Source: Paeniglutamicibacter psychrophenolicus (GTDB lineage Bacteria; Actinomycetota; Actinomycetes; Actinomycetales; Micrococcaceae). Taken from it: 64,000 nucleotides of DNA. The notes under the pieces are model-generated. The model saw only the letters and a list, made by a program, of their open reading frames with translations, was not told the origin of the DNA and made no database searches. The first letter of the stretch is position 1. Each line of letters begins with the position of its first letter. Position numbers and translations under genes: made by a program. Positions 62,441-64,000 of the stretch are shown one piece after another. Location of the stretch: contig NZ_JAGIOE010000001.1 of assembly GCF_017876575.1 (NCBI RefSeq), forward strand, positions 3,038,001 through 3,102,000, given 5' to 3'.

Positions 62441-63088
62441 TCAGGCGTGTTCAAGGTACTTGAGCACCGCCAGCACCCGCCGATGGTCGCCCCCGGATGG
62501 TTCCAGGCCCAGCTTGGAGAAGATCGCAGTGATGTTCTTCTCCACGGCCCCGGCGGAGAGGAAAAGCTCCGCGCAGATCCCCGCGTTGGTGCGCCCCTGT
62601 GCCATGAGTTCGAGCACCGACTGCTCCCGCGGAGTCAGCATCTGAAGCCCCGCGGGCCGGTTCGAGACGCTCATGAGCTGGCGGACGACCTCCGGGTCGA
62701 GCACGGTTTCCCCGGCAGCAATCCGCGCCAGCGCCTCGATGAACGAGCCCACGTCCGCCACCCGGTCCTTGAGCAGGTATCCGGTGCCCGAGGGCTGTCC
62801 GGCAAAGAGCTGGGAGGCGTAGCGCGTCTCCACGTATTGGGAGAGCACCAGCACCCCGACGCCGGGGTGGGTGGTGCGCAGGGCCAGGGCCGCGCGGATG
62901 CCCTCGTTGGTGTGAGTCGGCGGCATCCGGTTGTCCAGGATCACCACATCGGGAACGTCGATCGCCATGGAGGCGAGCAGGTCCTCGGCGTTGTCCACCG
63001 CGGCAACCACCTGGTGCCCGCGGCCGGTCAGCAACTCGGTGAGCCCGGCGCGCAGCAGGGCCGAATCCTCGGCAATGGAAATCCTCAT
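62441..63088 (-). CDS. NarL/FixJ-type response regulator
   Basis: The 215-residue protein has a receiver domain with acidic pocket E7-D8, phosphoacceptor D52 (VVILDNRMPP) and Lys in GYLLKDRV, followed by a LuxR-type helix-turn-helix (LTPREQSVLELMAQGRTNAGI). It starts 28 bases after the histidine kinase and must pair with it. The ATG at 63088 is the natural receiver-domain start. Its regulon is unknown. Confidence 0.95.
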   Translation of the reverse strand: MRISIAEDSALLRAGLTELLTGRGHQVVAAVDNAEDLLASMAIDVPDVVILDNRMPPTHTNEGIRAALALRTTHPGVGVLVLSQYVETRYASQLFAGQPSGTGYLLKDRVADVGSFIEALARIAAGETVLDPEVVRQLMSVSNRPAGLQMLTPREQSVLELMAQGRTNAGICAELFLSAGAVEKNITAIFSKLGLEPSGGDHRRVLAVLKYLEHA

Positions 63089-63116
63089 GCCCCAGTTTCC
63101 CCCGACTCCTTCCCGT

Positions 63117-64000
63117 TTAAGAAAGCGGCAGCCTGAGAGTGATCTCGGTGGGCCCTCCCCGGGGCGAGGAAATCTCCAGCGTCCCGTCAACGTTCGCGGC
63201 GCGGGCCCTGAGTCCCTCGATGCCGCTTCCGGCTGCCGGGTCCACTCCCCCGACACCGTCGTCAAGCACGCTGAGCACCAGCTGCTTCCCGTGGCCGGCA
63301 GTGGCGACCTTCAGGGTGACGCGCGTGCCTGAGGAGTGCTTGGCCGCGTTGTTCAGCAGTTCCGCGGCGCAGAAGTACGCGATGGCCTCGATCGCCGGGC
63401 TGGGGCGGGAAGCCAGCGAATAGGTCAGGGACACGGGCATCGGGGCCGCCGCAACCAGCGATTCCAACGCCGTGTCCAGGCCATCGTTGATGACGGCGGG
63501 CCGGATGCCGCTGGCCAGGCCGCGCAGGTCGTTCAACGCATCGGTTGCCGTTCCCTGCGCGCCCGCCAGCAACGCCTTGATGTTTTCCGGGATGTCTTCA
63601 CCGGCCAAACGGTCCCTGGCATCCCCCAATTTCATGGCAATGGCCACGAGCTGGGCCTGGGTTCCGTCATGCAGGTCGTGTTCGATCTGCGCCAGCCGGG
63701 CGTCGGCATCCTGCACCGTATGGCTGCGTCTTTCCTCGAGGCTTTTCACCCGCAACTGCGCCTCGGTGGGACCCAGCAACCCGGAGGCCAGACTGCCCTG
63801 CAGGCTCGCCAGGCCGTTGTTGATCGCGGGCCACAACAGGAAAGTGAACAACACACCGACGGCCGCGTACACCAGGTTCCAGGTCGGGCCCTCGGCGTAG
63901 ATGTCGGAACCGATGCTCGTTCCCCGGTGCCAGCTCCCGTCCTTCGCCTGCATCAGGGGAAGCCACTGCACCCAGTACCAGTAGGTCAGGCAGCCCAGGC
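63117..64000 (-). CDS. Two-component sensor histidine kinase, partial at the right edge
   Basis: The reading frame remains open to the window edge (reading LGCLTYWYWVQWLPL upstream of the first in-frame GTG at 63971), so the N-terminus is missing. The visible 294 residues have at least one membrane helix (LVYAAVGVLFTFLLWPAI), a HisKA_3 dimerisation box with the phospho-His in IEHDLHDGTQAQLVAIA, and an HATPase domain with the N box AAELLNNAAKHSSGT and a G box VLDDGVGGVDP. That makes it a NarX/DesK-like kinase paired with the adjacent NarL-type regulator. Confidence 0.93.
   Translation of the reverse strand, partial: LGCLTYWYWVQWLPLMQAKDGSWHRGTSIGSDIYAEGPTWNLVYAAVGVLFTFLLWPAINNGLASLQGSLASGLLGPTEAQLRVKSLEERRSHTVQDADARLAQIEHDLHDGTQAQLVAIAMKLGDARDRLAGEDIPENIKALLAGAQGTATDALNDLRGLASGIRPAVINDGLDTALESLVAAAPMPVSLTYSLASRPSPAIEAIAYFCAAELLNNAAKHSSGTRVTLKVATAGHGKQLVLSVLDDGVGGVDPAAGSGIEGLRARAANVDGTLEISSPRGGPTEITLRLPLS

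Overview
The window is ordinary chromosome of a high-GC actinobacterium. Gene order and protein style fit Micrococcaceae (an Arthrobacter or Paeniglutamicibacter relative): an actinobacterial-type integration host factor next to gmk and rpoZ, a type-2 OMP decarboxylase, the alaS-ruvX-mltG-aro-efp-nusB run, ruvC-ruvA-ruvB-yajC-secD-secF-rel, a stand-alone rpsD and a DUF222/HNH gene. GTG and TTG starts are common. I saw no rRNA, tRNA, CRISPR array, insertion sequence, integrase or phage gene.

Layout, left to right. 1-4.35 kb (minus): housekeeping genes mihF, gmk, rpoZ, coaBC, metK and the first codons of a gene leaving the left edge. 4.57-13.6 kb (minus): one tightly overlapping pyrimidine operon, pyrR-pyrB-pyrC-(membrane protein)-carA-carB-pyrF, with a PyrR-type RNA element in front of pyrR. 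13.6-16.5 kb: a PrsW-like intramembrane protease, then (minus) an OFA-family transporter with a 53-residue companion. 16.8-29.9 kb (minus): rpsD, two small membrane proteins, alaS, ruvX, mltG, aroE, aroC, aroK, aroB, a TPR-like protein, efp, nusB. 30.2-36.2 kb: rarA, a DUF222/HNH protein, dtd (plus), and a PadR regulator with an unrecognised membrane protein. 36.7-42.9 kb: hisS-aspS (minus), a DUF349 protein and an AbiEi-like protein (plus). 42.9-52.9 kb (minus): pdxT-yebC-ruvC-ruvA-ruvB, then yajC-secD-secF, then rel. 53.0-58.1 kb: an accessory patch (CapA-like lipoprotein, M3 peptidase, GNAT, SDR) lying between pdxT and pdxS. 58.2-64 kb (minus): a NarL-type two-component pair, thrS-HIT and pdxS.

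How it works together: the window carries most of de novo pyrimidine synthesis (pyrD and pyrE are absent), the later shikimate steps, cofactor synthesis (CoA, PLP, SAM), four aminoacyl-tRNA synthetases with D-Tyr-tRNA editing, Sec translocon auxiliaries, Holliday-junction repair and the stringent response. The sequence shows many strong hairpin terminators and at least three starts that look leaderless. I found no convincing previously undescribed multi-gene system. The points most worth a second look are the PyrR leader element, the palindrome inside the pdxS promoter, the split pdxS/pdxT pair, the tiny transporter subunit, the PadR-linked membrane protein, and the long low-complexity inserts in MltG, RarA and the DUF349 protein.
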